Origin: SFLA01 sp045595785
GTDB taxonomy: Bacteria > Bacillota > Clostridia > Oscillospirales > CAG-382
Assembly (NCBI GenBank): GCA_045595785.1
Contig: JAZOBE010000020.1
Coordinates: forward strand, 1 to 5,389
Length of the DNA: 5,389 nt
Direction: 5' to 3'
Shown in pieces: positions 4,268-5,389 of the stretch. The notes below the pieces were generated by a model, which worked only from the letters and a program-made list of their open reading frames with translations, was not told the origin of the DNA and ran no database searches. The position numbers and the translations under genes were made by a program. Position 1 is the first letter of the stretch; every line of letters starts with the position of its first letter.

Positions 4268-5389
4268 TTATTTTTCAGAGCCTACGCTCGAAACAAGCAT
4301 TTCCTCTGCCTTACGCTTGATAACTGCGATTATCTTCTTCAAGGGATGCTTGATATGCTCGGGCTCAACTCTGTGGTTCGCGTGGGCAACGGTCGCCTTA
4401 CGAATGACCTCTCTATTCTGTGTATTATTCCATGTGGGAACAAGAACAACGTCGCCCTCGTTCAAAATCTCTCCGTTAGGATCGTAACGGTAGATTTTAT
4501 TCTTCTTCTTTTTCTCGGGCCAAACGACACCTACAACCTCAACGCCCGGCTCTTCGGGAGCAGCCTCGAACTGATCGTCATCATCGGGGATGATTTCAAT
4601 TTCTTCAAGGTCTATCTCAGGTTGTGCCAATGCCTCGGCGAGCTCCTCCTCATTTACTTCTTCAAGAATTACAATTTCTTCGGGTTCTTCCACAACAGGT
4701 TCCTCGATAGTTGGTTCCTCAACGGGTTCTTCAACTACACGTGAATAGATCTCGTCATAGTTTTCAACCTTGATTATGAAAGTATAAAGAATCTTTGTAT
4801 TTGTGGGAATAAGGAATTTTGTCATTGTTTCGTCTCTGTTTTCAGAAACGAGAATGGGAGATTGAATTGTATCACGAATGCCAAGCATTTCGTTAAAGGT
4901 TTTAATCTCAACCATCTGATATCCTTCGCAGTCAAACTCACCGTTGATTCTTTGGATATAAGAGTCATAGGATTTAAGAATTCTGTTAACTGCGGCAGCG
5001 TACGTAACGTCTTCGTTCTTTGTGAGGTGCATAAACACCACAAGCAATATTGCTACGATAACTGCAAGAACAGCAGAGATAATAGCCAGAACAAGAAGTA
5101 CCTCTCTGTTTGCAATGCTACTGAACTCAAAGAGCTTAGTTTCGTTTTCGGGGGAAGCCGATGTTCTTGTAATATTGAAATTATCCTCCGCCATCGGAAT
5201 GTTGATTGCGGTGGTATAATTATTGTTCATCTGCTCATCAAAGTTTGCGTGTTCACTTAAAACGTCAACTTTAAGAGTAACAACAAGAACGCAATTTGCA
5301 TTCTTATCGTAAGTGTCAACAAAGCCTCTTGCAATATCATCGTATTTCTTATAGTCAATATATACACCCTCATTGATCTTAAGTGCAGT
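4268..5389 (-). CDS. DUF5305-like membrane protein, 5'-partial
   Basis: The frame is open from the window edge to TAA (4268-4270), giving 373 visible residues; the N-terminus lies outside. The ATG at 5228-5230 is internal, because the 53 upstream codons are open and protein-like (NEGVYIDYKKYDDIA, then CVLVVTLKVDVL). Visible residues 1-95 form the end of an extracellular beta-rich domain, then come a membrane helix at about 97-120 (VLLVLAIISAVLAVIVAILL), a conserved-looking cytoplasmic part (about 124-215, with KTFNEMLGI and PILVSE), an acidic proline-rich stretch of EEP repeats (about 219-281), KKKK at 293-296 and a basic C-terminal module (YDPNGEILNEGDVVLVP, ending HPLKKIIAVIKRKAEE). This layout fits DUF5305 proteins of Firmicutes, which in my knowledge sit beside SipW-type signal peptidases and exported proteins; no biochemical role is known to me. 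It directly precedes the exported-protein gene, so the two are cotranscribed and probably work together in surface-protein export or assembly. Confidence 0.75.
   Translation of the reverse strand, partial: TALKINEGVYIDYKKYDDIARGFVDTYDKNANCVLVVTLKVDVLSEHANFDEQMNNNYTTAINIPMAEDNFNITRTSASPENETKLFEFSSIANREVLLVLAIISAVLAVIVAILLVVFMHLTKNEDVTYAAAVNRILKSYDSYIQRINGEFDCEGYQMVEIKTFNEMLGIRDTIQSPILVSENRDETMTKFLIPTNTKILYTFIIKVENYDEIYSRVVEEPVEEPTIEEPVVEEPEEIVILEEVNEEELAEALAQPEIDLEEIEIIPDDDDQFEAAPEEPGVEVVGVVWPEKKKKNKIYRYDPNGEILNEGDVVLVPTWNNTQNREVIRKATVAHANHRVEPEHIKHPLKKIIAVIKRKAEEMLVSSVGSEK

Noticed and set aside
2739..4320. Open frames on either strand overlapping the exported-protein gene
   Set aside because: They are shadows of a long gene with a clear start, ribosome site and signal peptide, and have no protein-like character.
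4346..5260. Open frames overlapping the DUF5305-like gene
   Set aside because: Antisense or frame-shifted copies of the real reading frame. The acidic repeat reads as a Phe/Leu-rich shadow on the other strand.

Overview
The window reads as low-GC, Gram-positive (Firmicutes, probably clostridial) chromosomal DNA. The support is strong AGGAGG-type ribosome sites, AT-rich intergenic DNA with hairpin-plus-T-run terminators, a consensus TTGACA/TATAAT promoter, and a pair of surface-protein genes of a type common in Clostridia. The standard code fits: TAA and TAG both serve as stops. All four convincing genes lie on the minus strand, so transcription runs from the right edge to the left.

Right part (2733-5389): two adjacent genes 23 bp apart form the end of an operon whose start lies beyond the right edge. 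The upstream gene is open at the window edge and encodes a membrane protein of DUF5305 type: extracellular domain, one visible membrane helix, then a long acidic and proline-rich cytoplasmic tail with a basic C-terminal module. The downstream gene encodes a 503-residue exported protein with a signal peptide of the kind seen on SipW/TasA-like or camelysin-like clostridial surface proteins. A hairpin just after its stop ends the operon. The pair looks like part of a cell-surface or matrix protein module; the expected signal peptidase would lie outside the window.

Middle (2300-2732): a gene-poor spacer with two strong hairpin terminators, a large imperfect palindrome, a GGCTAATTTT tandem repeat, and an open plus-strand frame of 41 codons that looks like the 3' end of a lost gene. 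It ends in a perfect-consensus minus-strand promoter overlain by four copies of a GTTACTAAC-type operator.

Left-centre (377-2299): that promoter drives a two-gene unit. The first gene is a 428-residue predicted regulator with an AlbA_2/Schlafen-type N-terminus, a RecG-C-terminal-like GHKL ATPase region and a C-terminal winged helix. The second, 24 bp further on, is a 203-residue HNH nuclease with two CxxC zinc pairs. The unit is self-contained, has its own promoter and terminators on both sides, and is a plausible accessory or defence cassette, with the first protein probably autoregulating through the repeats. That role is inference.

Left end (1-376): no gene. It holds a 20-bp perfect hairpin (probable bidirectional terminator), a second terminator-like hairpin, several weaker hairpins and a phased set of CTA(A/G)AAA words. 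Repeats and gene debris on both sides of the two-gene unit suggest a past insertion, but no integrase, transposase or clean attachment-site pair is visible.
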